DNA of 64,000 bases from Rhexocercosporidium sp. MPI-PUGE-AT-0058 (GCA_020746875.1 JAGTJL010000003.1:1116001-1180000); one strand, 5' to 3'; positions 46,943-58,904 are shown, counted from the first letter of the stretch. Notes: generated by a model from the sequence alone, not told the origin. A program made the numbers and translations.

Positions 46943-49494
46943 TTGCGATTGCTAAAATGTTTTTCTTTACAATCTTTCCTTGTTCTGGTAGTCATGGTAG
47001 CTGGGCAGGAGGTGATTCTTGGCACACTCACAAGAATACCTGCAGGGGCATGTTGGAGTCGAAGTGAAGTGAGGTGTGCTGGCTCAACAAGACGGCGTTA
47101 GGTTCTGTCTAAAACAGACCGACCCATGAAGTTCTAGCCCATGCTATCTGCTATTATTTCTTATTGTTATAACCCATTCACATATTTTCTGAGTGTCAAG
47201 GTGGACAGCCTTCTGTTTTGTTTTGATTGAGACCCGTTTCTCGCTTCGTTAATTACTTCGGTAAATGTTCCAGACCCACAATTCATATTTTGCACCAAAA
47301 ACGCTTGTTAAGGGAAGTTTCAACGCTACCATTCGAAAACTATGTCCATTTTGCTGTCCCTGTGCCAATGAAACCAATGTTACTATTGATTGTTCTCGAA
47401 GTTCCTTACACATAACCTATCATCCAAGCGACCCACTTTCCTCCCCCGGACCCCAAACCTTGCGAATTAGATACTCTTCAATATCGGTATCCTAAACTAC
47501 ATCTTCCCTCGAAATCAATTAAGCTTACTTACCTCTACCGCAGAAGTTAATCGAGCTATGCGTGATACCATACGACCAATTGCCAATCAGTTCATCCCGT
47601 ATAATCACATCCATCCAGAGAGCCCGCCAGATAGCATAATATATCTTCAACCACTGATTCCTAAGTTCATATAAGCTGCACCACTCGTCAGCCGTATTCC
47701 ATATCCGTATTTATCTCTATACCACCTCTCTCTGCCAAAGGAACAACATCCTAGCTAATTTCATTCCTCGTGTCCAACCCCTCCCCAAAAACAACAGCCC
47801 CCAGCACAACCTCGAACACCCCCGTCTTACACACACACTCATCCTACATGCCGTAATTACAAATAAACGCCACCTTCTATCTGGAGAATGATACACAGAG
47901 CCACACTCTAGTGCCAAGCGAATGATTACACGAGCCCAAAACCGAACTACGACGTATCATCTGCCTCAGAAACCCGAAAGTCGCTCGTAGCATAATCATC
48001 AGCTAGCATTTAAGGCTTGCTATGGCTCTTTAAACTAAATTAAAGACTAACATAGGCGAGCCGACGATTGCTCGGCTGTTTCTGTTGCCTTGTTTACCTA
48101 CAGAGAAAGAAATGCTGGCAAGTGCTTTGTGCGAAAATGGAGTACCTGTTTCATTTTCACCCGTGACCAAATGATTGACCAACGGAGAATACTGATTTAG
48201 GCGGGTGGTTTTCGAGCACTAATCATCATTGGGCAGACCTTTAAATCGTCGAAGAGGTGACGGCCTACCACCCCCCTTCGCCTCGCCAGCAGCAGCTATG
48301 TTAAGTCCTTTGACTCTGACTATGAAGCCATCAAAGTGGTCTAAGCTGCAGAAATAGCTATAAAGCTAGAGCGCAAAAGCATACCACCAGGTCACTAAGG
48401 CTGGGTTCCATTTTCCTTAATTTGATACATACACACGATAGTACTTTAGGCATACCTACTCACAGCTGCTTCTCCCATTTTCAGCTGTCCTTTCCAGCCC
48501 CCTCTCAAAAAGCGACTGCTCATCTTCTGGACTGTTCACTAAAGCTCTCAATTTATCCTACTCTATTTGTCTTCGGTGGAGTGTGGCAATCGTGACATGC
48601 GCTTCCGGCATTGTGGAACATGTGCCCTCAACAATTTATAAACCAGTACATTAATCACCTTGAAGTATGACGCGACACACTGGATCAGCCCCATTGATTC
48701 AGGCTCTGATGCCATGCATGGAGGAGAGCCAGTTCCCAAGCCGAGACTGGGTGCGAGGAATGGACAATCAGTCTTTCATTTGGACTGGCTCCCATCTTTA
48801 GTAACAACGCCCTCAGCTCGATCCAACGGCTGGCCTGGTGGTCTGTTTCCTGGGCATCGGAATCTCGAGGCATTGCCAAATGAAGCAATCTACCGGGTTT
48901 GTCGTTGGGCCGTATGATTCTATTTTGCAATAGGTGCATCGAATATAGATATACCTGAGCAGACACGATGTTCAGCAACGTCGAGGGAATAAATACTTTC
49001 AGCTTTCTTTGCCAGGTTATCCTGTACTGCGTTCAATAGATTTAGAATATAACCTGAAGCTCATTGATACCCAACGTCGCGTCTGCTCTAGTATGTGCAC
49101 ATGTCAGAGTGGTTGTTCGGGATACACGCTACTTTGATCCGAAATCCATCGATGCAAGCTGAACGTTCGAGCACAATCTTTGACAATTAGCATAACTGCG
49201 ACTCTACGGAGTAAGGAACATTGACGAAGCGAATACTCATCGGTTTCGCCTCAAACAAACAAGCCATTCCTAGCTGCTCGCTGATACCAGCAAACCTTCT
49301 TCGTTGCCTCTCCAAAACATCCGAGTCTTCTTCTAGGGTTCGCAACAGAGCCTTGTGCGGCTGTCTCAATGTTGTTGCTTTCGCGACTCGTTCAATAATT
49401 TCGTCCAATCCGGCTTTATCACTGCCCCAGTAACATCGATTCGTTCTCTACCAAAGTTCATCTTCTGGATGAGGCGACCCAGGGATCTTCATCC
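46943..49494. other. accessory intergenic region with decayed sequence
   Basis: No intact gene. A short gene-like frame at about 48300-48400 (SFDSDYEAIKVV, then stop, then AAEIAIKLERKSIPPGH) and the ankyrin-like fragment listed next suggest eroded coding DNA. The section around 47950-48060 is relatively AT- and TA-rich. Confidence 0.4.
48685..48978 (-). pseudogene. ankyrin-repeat-like gene fragment
   Basis: The minus-strand frame encodes SRWIELRALLLKMGASPNE followed by VHSSHPVSAWELALLHAWHQ. This matches the layout of one ankyrin repeat (ALLLxxGAxPNE...SAWELAL) as found at the end of fungal NACHT-ankyrin proteins. No other repeat, start or domain surrounds it. It is most likely a relic. Confidence 0.35.
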
Positions 49495-49517
49495 AAAAAA
49501 GAAAAAAAAAAGAAATT

Positions 49518-49639
49518 GTGAGATGGATGGATTTGAACCATCTTCTCGCGCGGCCTTGTTGGAAGCAACCGGTATTCAACTTGTCCGTCACCACGTAGAC
49601 TCCTGACTGTGCGCGCTCCACCTTTTGAGCTTCATCTGG
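49518..49639 (-). ncRNA. tRNA-like Pol III unit 1
   Basis: Read on the minus strand: an A-box region GCTCAAAAGGTGGAGC (49630-49615) that folds as a D-arm, a B-box GGTTCAAATCC (49539-49529) inside a perfect T-arm (GATGG, loop TTCAAAT, CCATC), partial acceptor pairing of the ends, and a long T-run at 49511-49495 as a Pol III terminator. The spacing between D-arm and T-arm is about 70 nt, too long for a plain tRNA. I find no convincing anticodon stem or splice-type intron. It may be a tRNA pseudogene, a tRNA-derived SINE head or a distinct small RNA. Confidence 0.5.
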
Positions 49640-49913
49640 GAGGGAGTTTGCTTATTTCGCTGGATGAAGGACGACTGAATTTGGATTATGTGACGGGAAG
49701 GAGTTGGTGCTGCTCTACTGAAAGGGAAGAAGCGACTCGAGAGAAGCGGCATCTCGGGTCGGTTAGACGGTATGGCAGGGCTATCGAGAACTGCACGCAA
49801 AAATAATTGTTAGGTACGAAATTGCAGGAGAGCTCGGAAATTGTTTCATTAGCCCTCGATGGGACATCATTTCCAATGATAGAAAGGAGATTGTCGATGT
49901 AAGAAGCAAAAAA

Positions 49914-50032
49914 TGGGCCGAGAAGATTCGAACTTCTTATTCGCGATCCTATTTGTGGAAGAAAGCAATCGGCAAGCGATGTACAGCTGTGTCTTCCGGA
50001 GTCGCAGGCTCTACCTTTTGAGCACCAGCTGG
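49914..50032 (-). ncRNA. tRNA-like Pol III unit 2
   Basis: Minus strand: D-arm/A-box GCTCAAAAGGTAGAGC (50023-50008), B-box AGTTCGAATCT (49934-49924) within a paired T-arm (AGAAG, loop TTCGAAT, CTTCT), and T6 at 49913-49908. Acceptor pairing is weak. It has the same architecture and orientation as units 1 and 3. Confidence 0.5.
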
Positions 50033-50433
50033 ATGAAAAGTGCTCATTTGGATAGACAAAGGAGACGAATTTTTAGGGGTTGGGACATGAGCGCGTGAGG
50101 GAATAGGTAGGACCGAGATGTAAGTGCAGCTTGCCGAATAGGGAAGGGACGGGGGAAGTATGAGCTGGTGATAGCTCGGTTGGGGGGCTTGAAAAATGAA
50201 TAAATTGTTCATCGCCCACGTCGGACCCTGGGTGGTCTTGGGATGGTTGGGAGTGTTAAGTACCTACCCATCTTGAGTACTTAGGTAGGCAGACAGGTAT
50301 GAAGGAAGATGAGTCCCGTCTGCATGAAGGAGGAGTTACAAAAAGAAAGATTGGGATGGGCGGGTTCGAGAGAAGTACTGAAATCGAAGATGCGGCTCTG
50401 GTAACCCAATTCGATAGAGCGAGGGAGCAAAAA

Positions 50434-50558
50434 CATTGGACGAGTAGATTCGAACCACCTTCTTGTTGAAACTTTTGAAAGGTCTAATATCACAGCTGGG
50501 TACCCAGCCGAAATTGCAACGATCGAGCCACACGCTCTCCCCTTTGAGCCTCGTCTGA
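50434..50558 (-). ncRNA. tRNA-like Pol III unit 3
   Basis: Minus strand: D-arm/A-box GCTCAAAGGGGAGAGC (50549-50534), B-box GGTTCGAATCT (50456-50446), a T-arm with two wobble pairs, five of seven acceptor pairs (TCAGACG with CGTCCAA), and T5 at 50433-50429. The segment between the arms contains the hairpin CTGGGTACCCAG. The architecture matches units 1 and 2. Confidence 0.5.
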
Positions 50559-51087
50559 TGGGAGAAGTGCTTATTCGGATAGATGTCAGGAAGAGAAGTT
50601 TGACTTCGCTGGTCGTGAAGAGGAAAGGCGCTCTGCCTGGCTGGCGACTGCCAGCAAGGGATAGAGCGAGGAGGGAGGAATCAATGCCAAGCCGTGACCA
50701 ACACTGACCAGTAAATGTGGACTGAGGAATTGTACGATGATTAAAGAGAGGTTCTTGGCGCTCATTGAATTTGGAAGCTGGAGACAAAAGTAGCCTTTAA
50801 AAGTGATCTTCAGATAATAGGGTCCGTAACCCAGATTTGAACATCCACAATGTGCCTGGACTCGCTTGGGAGATTGCCTGGCTTGCGTTGGCGATGATAA
50901 CCACACCAGAGATCAAATGACTTATGAACATGCCATCTTGAATGTTCAAGTCTTGATCCTTAGCCAGAGTGGTTCCGAGGGTTTTGCAATGCAACCCTTT
51001 CACAACCACATCAGTATACCCTTGGTCTGCTCTGGAGAGGACCCTGTCAATCCCCTGCAGACACTGGAAAACACGTACAAGTACCGC

Positions 51088-51600
51088 TCACTTCGACTTC
51101 TCAAGATTGGCTCTCTGAGCAACTCTCTGAGCGGCCTCTCTCCCACTCGCAGTGTCCATACCAACTCTAGCCAAGAACAAAATTCTCATGGTTGCTCCGG
51201 CGTAGACAAATCCAACATTCCCCCAATCCATGCGATTCCACTTTAACACATTCCAATATATCTCGGCACCCAATCCCTTCACACTATACAGATGCCCGAA
51301 GTCTGCCAACAACAATCCAAACAAGACCGTCTTCCATACACGGAGGTCAGATGTAGATCGCAGGACCAGGGCTTCATTGATAGCGAAGAGGAGATATAGG
51401 TTGGCGAGTTGAGAGAGGACGATAGATGTGGAGAGGGGTATGGTGCTTTCCCATGATGGAGCAGAACCGGTATGAGTGAGCTGGAGGTATTCTAACGGTC
51501 GAAAATGGGCGTAGAAAGCCCCGACGAGGGCAGAGATGGGTTCGATGATCAGGAAAAAGGCGGTGTAGAACCTGGGGAGTGCAAAAGCTGGGGTGGGCAT
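51088..51600 (-). CDS. DUF7704-type small membrane protein, 170 aa
   Basis: Single exon from MPTPAFALPRFYTAFF at 51600; the longer upstream frame is Lys/Gln-rich and unlike coding sequence. Four membrane segments are visible: YTAFFLIIEPISALVGAFYA, IVLSQLANLYLLFAIN, VWKTVLFGLLLADFGHLYSV and the segment around VGFVYAGATMRILFLARVG. The pattern FxxEPISALxGAxYA with a later DxGHLYS is common to a family of uncharacterised ascomycete membrane proteins (DUF7704). The short C-terminal tail is basic. No function is known. The gene is isolated, between the tRNA-like units and the F-box gene. Confidence 0.75.
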   Translation of the reverse strand: MPTPAFALPRFYTAFFLIIEPISALVGAFYAHFRPLEYLQLTHTGSAPSWESTIPLSTSIVLSQLANLYLLFAINEALVLRSTSDLRVWKTVLFGLLLADFGHLYSVKGLGAEIYWNVLKWNRMDWGNVGFVYAGATMRILFLARVGMDTASGREAAQRVAQRANLEKSK

Positions 51601-52678
51601 CGTGTTGCTGAAGGAAGAGGGTCTGAGTGCGGGGGACGTGGGTACTGTGATGAAGGCAACACGCTTTCGTTGGCGTTGTTTCCTGTTCCCGCGGCAGTCG
51701 AGATGTCCAAGACTGAGCTTGTCTTGTTGCTTTTTCTTGCCTAGAGAAGTTTGAGAAGTGGTTCGTTTGGGCGTCGAAGTCTGAAGTGACAAAGGCGTGA
51801 AACGCTGGACCCCTGATCGGTTCCTTGATCATCGGCTGGGATTGAGATGAAAAGGTATCTCATGCGCCACAGAGTGCAGAGTGCAGGACATCCATCTCCG
51901 GGCGGGTCCAATGGAGTCGGGGCATTTCATGCAGCAAACAACAGCATCTGCGATGCTCTGGACCAGACTTACTCGTACTTATTGGCAGTGGTTTCGATTT
52001 GGCAGATGTTTCCCGGCTTGACCGATACTCATGAATCGAATGGTTGGGCAAAGGTCCGGGAGGATTTGGCGAGTCAGCATCCAAGGACTGATAGGGACTC
52101 AGCCTTGTTGAGAGTGGAAGAGAAAAAAAAATCCAAAGCCTTCAGTTTTCAGTGGCTGCTTGCATGGGGTTGGGCAGCGTTCGAGGTTCAAGCTGTTCAT
52201 CGTGCGGCAGACGGCAGAGCACGGGAAGGGAGGCAAAGCCGTTTCCCACCGCGGTTTAGCGTAGCTTCCTGTTCGGGGGTAAACACTGCAACAATCAGTT
52301 TCTCCATCGACATCCCGTCGTCCCTCGCATAAAGCCAAAACATGCGCGCCTTCCTCTCTCTTTTCGCTTTCCACTCGGTCTCCGTCTCCGTACACTCATT
52401 CCAGCGCCCTTAATACTCGGATCTCGACATCAGGTCAACTCAGATCAGATCAGTCTTTACTTTTTGCGGTTATGACCTCTACGCTACCACGAATCACGAC
52501 CACTATTCCAGACGACCAAACGTCCTAGGCACCGAATCCACCCTTGGGGCCCGAACTCTTCACAGCTTTCCCTACGTTCCTTCTATATGACGAACGCATA
52601 GTCTCAGCAGTCTCTACCAAACGACAGGACAACCAAAGATTAGCGCGATTTGCACAATTACAACCGGTACCGACCGCC
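51601..52678. other. intergenic region upstream of the F-box/WD40 gene
   Basis: Divergent spacer between the DUF7704 and F-box genes. Long but featureless frames occur. The final 200 bp are pyrimidine- and ACGA-rich and probably include the F-box gene leader. No repeat seen. Confidence 0.35.
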
Positions 52679-54886
52679 ATGGCCAGAATCTTTAGGTATG
52701 AGGACTGGGCATCTAGTCAAGATGCGCCATCCACAACACACGCTCAGCAGACAGAAAACACTCCACCGACAGTTAACACTCCACCGGTAGACAACACCAC
52801 GCTCTGGCATGAGGTCAGCGAAGGCCCTGTACTTAAGCCAGTTCCTTTCCGACAGAGGCTGCAGTCACTCCCTCTCATTTATAAAGAACCCGGCGTCTTC
52901 AGATCACAAAATACTACAGAGCCTGCAACTTACCTTGCACCAGACGACGGAAAGAAAACTGGGGGATTTAGAGGACTTCTTCGACGGGCTTCAGTATCGA
53001 TCAAGAATCGCCAGCGGCGCCTCTCACATATGTCTTCAGTTGGTCATGGGGAAGAAGGGACTCAACTCGAGAGCCCATGGCGTAGGCTCAAGACAGCCAC
53101 CAGCTTCCACCGCCATTCCAGGGCTTTGTCCGTGAATTATGATACGGATGGTCCGTTTGAAGCCTACGACGAGGAGATGTCCACCCCTATCCCTGGGAGT
53201 GGCAACCGTCCACCCAAAATACCGAGAAATGGAGGATATGCAGCACGGCAGAACGCTGCTTTGCACAATGGAATTGAGCAGTTCAGAGAAAGAGGCAATC
53301 CATACTTGAGTCTATTCTCAGAACCAAATGGAGAGGGGGATAGAGAAAGCGCGATTGCCATGCCTTTTGACAACTCAGATCAGGACCATGACCAGGATCA
53401 GGCGGCGGCCGAGGTTGAATCGCAAAGCTTACATATCATAGCTGCAGCGAGCTCAACCATCAACCGCGACTTCATCTCTGAACTGCCGACCGAGCTCGGA
53501 ATTCAAATCCTCTCTCATATTGACACCAAGACCCTGCGCGGATTGTTCTTTGTAAGTCGTCGTTGGTATGAAGTAGCACGCTCTCCACACGTCTGGAAGG
53601 ACGTCTTCCTGAGAGAGGAGACGAAGTCGTATGCTACTGGAAAGCCAATCCCCCTGGGTGCTGGCCTTGGACTGCCAGCTCTTCATCCTGATAATGATTG
53701 GATGGCGTTATCCCAAGCTAGACACCAGCTTCGCGAGAATTGGGAGACCGGGGTTTGCGATGCACATTACCTTAATGGTCATCTTGATAGCATATATTGC
53801 GTTCAGTTTGACGAGTAAGCATAAAATTTGCTAAATCATGTGATTGGCATGCTGATGATATATTTCAGGAACAAAATAATCACCGGCTCCCGGGATAAGA
53901 CGATCAGGATATGGGACATTGAGACTCTTACTTGCACCCTCGTCATTGGTCCACCGAACGTAATTAACGACCCTGCCATCATGATCGACAGTGAGGACTT
54001 GCCAATGCACTACGAATCCCAGCCCGGGAAGCCCAGCGAAGATAGCCAATTGGTCAGGGGAACGGAAAGCATCCCTGCTGCTGTTTCTTTCCCAATGCAT
54101 CATGAACAGTCAATCCTCTGCCTCCAATACGATGACGAGATCCTGGTCACTGGATCATCCGACAGTACCTGTATTGTCTATGATGTGAAGAATGGCTACG
54201 TACCGCTACGAAGGCTTCTTCGCCATACATCAGCTGTTCTCGACCTTGCATTTGACAAAAAGTACATTGTGACGTGCTCAAAAGACATAAGCATATGTAT
54301 CTGGGATCGCCAGACGGGCGAATTTCTGAAGCAACTTCGAGGACATTCCGGGCCCGTGAATGCAGTACAATTGCGCGGAAACACGATTGTCAGCTGCAGT
54401 GGTGACTTCACCGTGAGGATGTGGAACATTGAGACCGGAAATGTCATCCAAACCTTGAGGCATCACACCAAAGGTCTTGCATGCAGCCAATTCTCTGAGG
54501 ACTCAAAATACATTGCATCTGCCGGAAACGACAAATTAATCAACGTTTGGGATGCCAACACGCAACAACTTATGTACACGATTGATGAAGCCCATGAAAA
54601 TTTGGTCCGGTCACTGCACATCGATTCGATCAGTGGAAGATTAGTTTCGGGCAGCTACGACATGGGTATCAAGGTGTTTGACATGGAACGGGGCGTAGAG
54701 CTTCTACACTTTCCTCATTGGCATGCAAGCTGGGTACTTGGAGCCAAGTCTGACTACCGACGAATCATCAGCACTGGGCAGGATCCAAAGATATTGATCC
54801 TGGACTTCGGCAAAGGCATCAAAAATATCAACAAGCTGAGAAGTCATGTGCCAACAATCGATCAACCAATTGGAGAGCGCCATTAA
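52679..54886 (+). CDS. F-box/WD40 protein (SCF substrate receptor), 717 aa
   Basis: Exons 52679-53814 and 53869-54886 give 717 aa from MARIFRYEDW. Residues 1-260 are polar and probably disordered. An F-box lies at about residues 264-312 (ISELPTELGIQILSHIDTKT, then LFFVSRRWYEVARSPHVWKD). At least seven WD40 repeats follow, starting with LNGHLDSIYCVQFDE/NKIITGSRDKTIRIWD; the only intron falls inside the first repeat. Later blades include ILVTGSSDSTCIVYD, IVTCSKDISICIWD, IVSCSGDFTVRMWN and IASAGNDKLINVWD. F-box proteins of this layout bind Skp1 and present phosphorylated substrates to SCF ubiquitin ligases. It resembles the Met30/Cdc4/beta-TrCP class, but which orthologue cannot be decided by eye. 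In vivo substrates are unknown. Confidence 0.88.
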
Positions 54887-55546
54887 AGTGGCGAAGGATC
54901 TGAATTGCGTGGATTTCGAGACTGATAGATGTACTGGAGGAAGCAATTCCGCGAGACGTATACAACCTTCCTCTCAGCGATGGGAAGCCTTTGGAAGTTA
55001 ATAGGTAGGTAAAAGGGCTTGCTGATCTACATCGTTGTATTAGCGGGCGCTTTTGGATTCTCAGGAATCACGTTTAGCATAGATTTTGCATTCATATATT
55101 GCTTGTTTATCCTCTGGCTAGATAGAGATGACAGTCAGGAAATGAAAAACTTTCGACGTTTCTTTCAACAGATAATCAGGCAAGATGTGAACTATTTTGC
55201 AATTTTTGAATCGAATCTAATAATAGCTAGAGTGCTTTGAGCCTCTAACGTGAACTCCGAAATTGGGCTAATACGAGAAGAATATTACCAGTGCCAATCA
55301 TAACCGGGAATGGTCAATTGCGAGGCATCCTTTTGACTGCATTCTCTGCAGGTGAGCGAGGGCGAAGTTGAAAAGAAGCTCCAAAATGCCCCGCAAGCTG
55401 ATTGGCTGCCTCGTCGTGTGGATCTGTCTCGGTTATCGCTAGCGTTAAAACCACCCACAACACATTTTCACCAGCCAAACCTCCACGAAATTTCGTGTAG
55501 CGCATCTCTCCTCCTCCTCAACGACAACCCGACAACCACCGCAGCT
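54887..55546. promoter_or_regulatory. spacer and RPS7 promoter
   Basis: The first 400 bp are an AT-rich 3' flank. Near RPS7 a CCAAT-box core (ATTGG at about 55399-55403) and a CT-rich stretch just before the start (CTCTCCTCCTCCTCAACGAC, about 55506-55525) resemble fungal ribosomal-protein promoters. This is pattern only. Confidence 0.4.
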
Positions 55547-56765
55547 ATGAGTGCCATCAACAAGATCGCGGCGAACAGCCCATCGCGCGCAAAGCCCAGC
55601 GAGCTCGAGACCAGCATCGCTGGCGCTCTCTACGACCTCGAGAGCAACACCTCTGACCTCAAGGCTGCTCTTCGCCCTCTTCAGATCGTCTCCGCGAGAG
55701 AGGTAAGATATTGACAGACTTCTTTTCTAGAAACAATACAATGCGATGCGATACAATTCAATACAATGTTCTGCTCGCAGCGACGGGATATTGGATTGGT
55801 TGTGGTGTTGTAATTGGTATTGGATTGCCTCGCAGCCTCAGATCGAACGAACGAAACGCAACGACGACGCGGGCGACGCTGGCAGACAAACGGACAGACC
55901 TACACCCAGCCATACAACCATACATACATACAAGAGGGTTTATATCAGCATACTTGAGATACAGAATGGATACATACTACAATTGTGGTGCTATGGATGA
56001 ATGGATGGATTGGTTGGCAGCTACTTAAAGACCTTCTCTCTCGCAAGAGAGATGAGATCCTTTTGCTACTTGCTCTGTTGCCGCACGCCCGCGCAAGTTG
56101 TTGGAATTTCGGAATCGGACGGGCTGCGGACCATTGTTTCTTGTTTCTCACAACAAACATGGAGATCGCATGCTGACTTTTGATCCTTGAATTAGGTCGA
56201 AGTTGGCCACGGCAAGAAGGCTATTGTCATCTTTGTCCCCGTCCCATCCCTCCAGGGTTTCCACCGTGTGCAGCAACGGTATGTCTCGTCTCCTCTCTTC
56301 TCCCGCCTCCTCAGCTTTGAAGATTTGACGGCTTTGAACCTCCGAAGCTTCAAAGATGCGCAACGTATAAGGACTATTGCTGATCTGGAAATCAACAGTC
56401 TCACCCGTGAACTCGAGAAGAAGTTCTCCGACCGCCACGTCCTCTTCCTCGCCTCTCGTCGTATTCTCCCCCGTCCCAAGCGCTCCAACCGTTCCCGAAC
56501 CTCGCAGACACAGAAGCGACCCCGTTCCCGAACCCTCACCGCCGTCCACGATGCCATCCTGACCGATCTCGTCTACCCCGTCGAGATCGTCGGCAAGCGC
56601 CTCCGCACCAAGGAAGACGGCAGCAAGGTCCTCAAGGTCATCCTCGATGAGAAGGAGAAGGGAGGTGTTGACCACAGACTCGATACTTACTCCGAGGTCT
56701 ACCGCAAGTTGACTGGTCGTGGTGTCGGCTTCGAGTTCCCCCAATCTGGACCTACTGAGTACTAG
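55547..56765 (+). CDS. RPS7: 40S ribosomal protein S7 (eS7), 201 aa
   Basis: Exons 55547-55702, 56196-56278 and 56399-56765 give 201 aa. Diagnostic stretches are [60 protein letters not shown] and the C-terminal [20 protein letters not shown]. The protein is part of the small ribosomal subunit and is needed for pre-18S rRNA processing. Intron 1 is 493 nt and intron 2 is 120 nt, both long for this genome; long 5' introns are common in fungal ribosomal-protein genes. Codon use is strongly biased to C-ending codons (CTC, ATC, CGT), unlike the neighbouring genes, in keeping with very high expression. I looked for C/D snoRNA boxes in intron 1 and found no convincing pair. Confidence 0.97.
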
Positions 56766-57078
56766 ATGTGATGTGAAGGCATGTGCCTGGTCTGGTCTTT
56801 CAAAAGTCTTGCATCATGAATGGATGGATGGAGTGGAATGGATGGGATGGGATGGATCATCCGCCTTGGGATTTGCTCTGTTTGGGAGGCGTAGCTAGGC
56901 TTCTCGAATGGTAGATGCGGCTTGCAAATGTCACTGCTTGCCATGTAACCGAATTCATCACTTCACAAACACCTACAGAAACACACTCCATATCGATTGA
57001 GAACCATGAGATGAAATGTGCAAATATCAAATGGGTATATTGCGCCAGTCAAAGCCCTTTCTCTATCTTTGGCTCTCT
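56766..57078. other. 3' flanks of RPS7 and dynactin p62
   Basis: Convergent spacer. A (GGATG)n-like run lies at about 56818-56860, in the 3' flank of RPS7. No gene. Confidence 0.5.
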
Positions 57079-58904
57079 CTAATCTCTACCAATCTTACCA
57101 ACACCAAGCACACACCAATAAGCCAACTCCCTCTTCTCCCTAACGTCCTTATCCTTCCCCCCCAACCCCGCCCCCTCCTCCTGCGTAGCATCCGTCTCCC
57201 ACTCGACCCTCACGAAAACTGGAATCTCCACCACATCCTCATCCTCCCTCAGCGGGCCCTCATCCCCCTTCAGCTCCTCACTCCTCATAAAATCCGGCCC
57301 CTCAATCCTCAACGACGCAGGCACAACCTCCAGAACCACACTCGTCCAGTTCCGACCCCTCTCCCACACCTTCCCAGCCTCTGCTTGATGCTGCCCTTCA
57401 CTGGCTTCCGCTTTCGTGCGTCGTTTCTCCCCGGAGCTATTCCGGTTGCCGCCTTCGCGTAGTGCTTCTTCCCACGCGTCCGTGTTGGCGCCAACTTCGA
57501 ATTGCGGACAGAGAATGGTGACTTTACTCCCGAACCGCCCTGGAGTCTTAGCTGGCGTAGCTAACGTGACCTTCACCCTATCAAAGAGTGGATTCTTAAA
57601 CGTCAGCAAGAACTGTACGGGCTTCAAAGCAGTAAGTGCCAACGCGGACGTGTTCTGCAGTGGCTTGATGTTGATAGTAGGGATGTAATTCAGCGCTACC
57701 AAGCGGATCCTGAAGCGCGTCGTCTGGATCTTGGACTCGGGCTTCGAGAGGATATGGCGACATGTCTTGCAACGCTTTGAACGTTTCGTGCGGAGGAGGT
57801 AAGCTATAGGGCGGAGATCAGTGAGGAATTGAGCGTTGTTATTCGGTAACTCTTTTCTCTGCACTGCCGTTGCTGTGCTATGCCATCCTTCGGCGTGCAT
57901 TTTCTTGATAGCTTCATCGTCGCATGAGGGAGTGAGTTGCAGGCCTTCGAGTGCATCTTGAGCTTCTCGCATGTTTCCGACTTTGATCTTGGACTTCTTA
58001 TCCACCATGCTACCCCCCGTATACAGACCCATAATCCGAGATAATGCTCCTGGGGAGCCGTAGCCGTAATCGGCTGAGAAGCCCAAAGCGCCCACAGGCG
58101 AAGAGTCCGCAAGCTGCGACTGATAAAACGCCTTCAAATTCGAGAACTGGCTCGCAGCATCTAGCTTCTCATTCGGATCCAGTGTCTGGGACGTCTCCTG
58201 TTCAGGACTGTCCTCCGATACCGAAGTCCCCGAGAAATCCCTCTTCCGGTCCTCCCGATCCTTTCGCCGCTCTTTAGCTGTCACTATTGCTTCTCCTCCA
58301 TTCCGGATCTTGGCCAGCTGTGCGAATATCCCATTCGGTTTGTCAAACTGTATTCCGATCTCCTTTGAACTCCATGTGCAATATGCGCAGTTGAGGATGA
58401 AAGGTCCGTTCTGGGATGCGTATTCGGCGCCTAGACCTTCGGGCGGTGCTTCGACGCTGCTGACGGATAGGGGAGCAATGCATATTGGGCATTGGAAGCA
58501 ACTGCGTGTACATCTACATCACCATTAGCCATTATCGTCAGCCATCGGCCAGACCACAGTTCTACAGCAGGATGTAGAGCTGAGGTGAAAGTGACATACC
58601 TATTCCCTTCCGTCTTCACCGTACTACTCGGCACCTCAAACAAGCAATTCGGACAGAACCACGTCACGATCTCGTCGAGCACGCATCGCGGACATCGGAT
58701 CTGATGGCAGTCCTCGCAGTACAGGAGGTGTTCGAGCGGGTACAAGCTGTAGTTCGCGCGAGGAGCTCGTGGGTCGAAGGTCCGGTCATCGTCGTCAGAG
58801 TTCTCTTCTGAGCTGATGGGACTGGATTCTCCTAGTTTATGAGAAGGTGTTGATGTGTCGGTGCAGGGACACTGGAAGTAGGTGTATGGTGTGAAGGAAG
58901 ACAT
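57079..58904 (-). CDS. dynactin subunit 4 (p62/DCTN4 family), 575 aa
   Basis: Two exons on the minus strand, 58904-58600 and 58501-57079, give 575 aa. The family protein sits at the pointed end of the dynactin Arp1 filament and helps dynein carry cargo and nuclei along hyphal microtubules. The N-terminal third has the expected zinc-binding cysteine pairs: CPC, CEDCHQIRCPRC, WFCPNC, then FQCPICIAPL at the start of exon 2 and NCAYC. The middle has SSPVGALGFSADYGYGSPGALSRIMGLY and a second cluster KRCKTCRHIL. The tail has an immunoglobulin-like section (RIRLVALNYIPTINIKP, VKVTLATPAKTPGRFGSKVTILCPQFEVG). The exon joint lies inside the cysteine-rich region. The gene is convergent with RPS7 and apparently intact. 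Confidence 0.92.

Noticed and set aside
50823..50850. Possible fourth tRNA-like unit (TGTTCAAATCT B-box-like word)
   Set aside because: No matching A-box or arm pairing at the spacing of the other three; only a short T4 run follows.
51230..51832. Overlapping plus- and minus-strand frames around the DUF7704 gene
   Set aside because: Low-complexity or shadow frames; only the four-helix frame has family character.
52544..52678. N-terminal extension of the F-box protein
   Set aside because: The open frame begins at a TTG, not an ATG; the first ATG in frame is 52679 in a good context.
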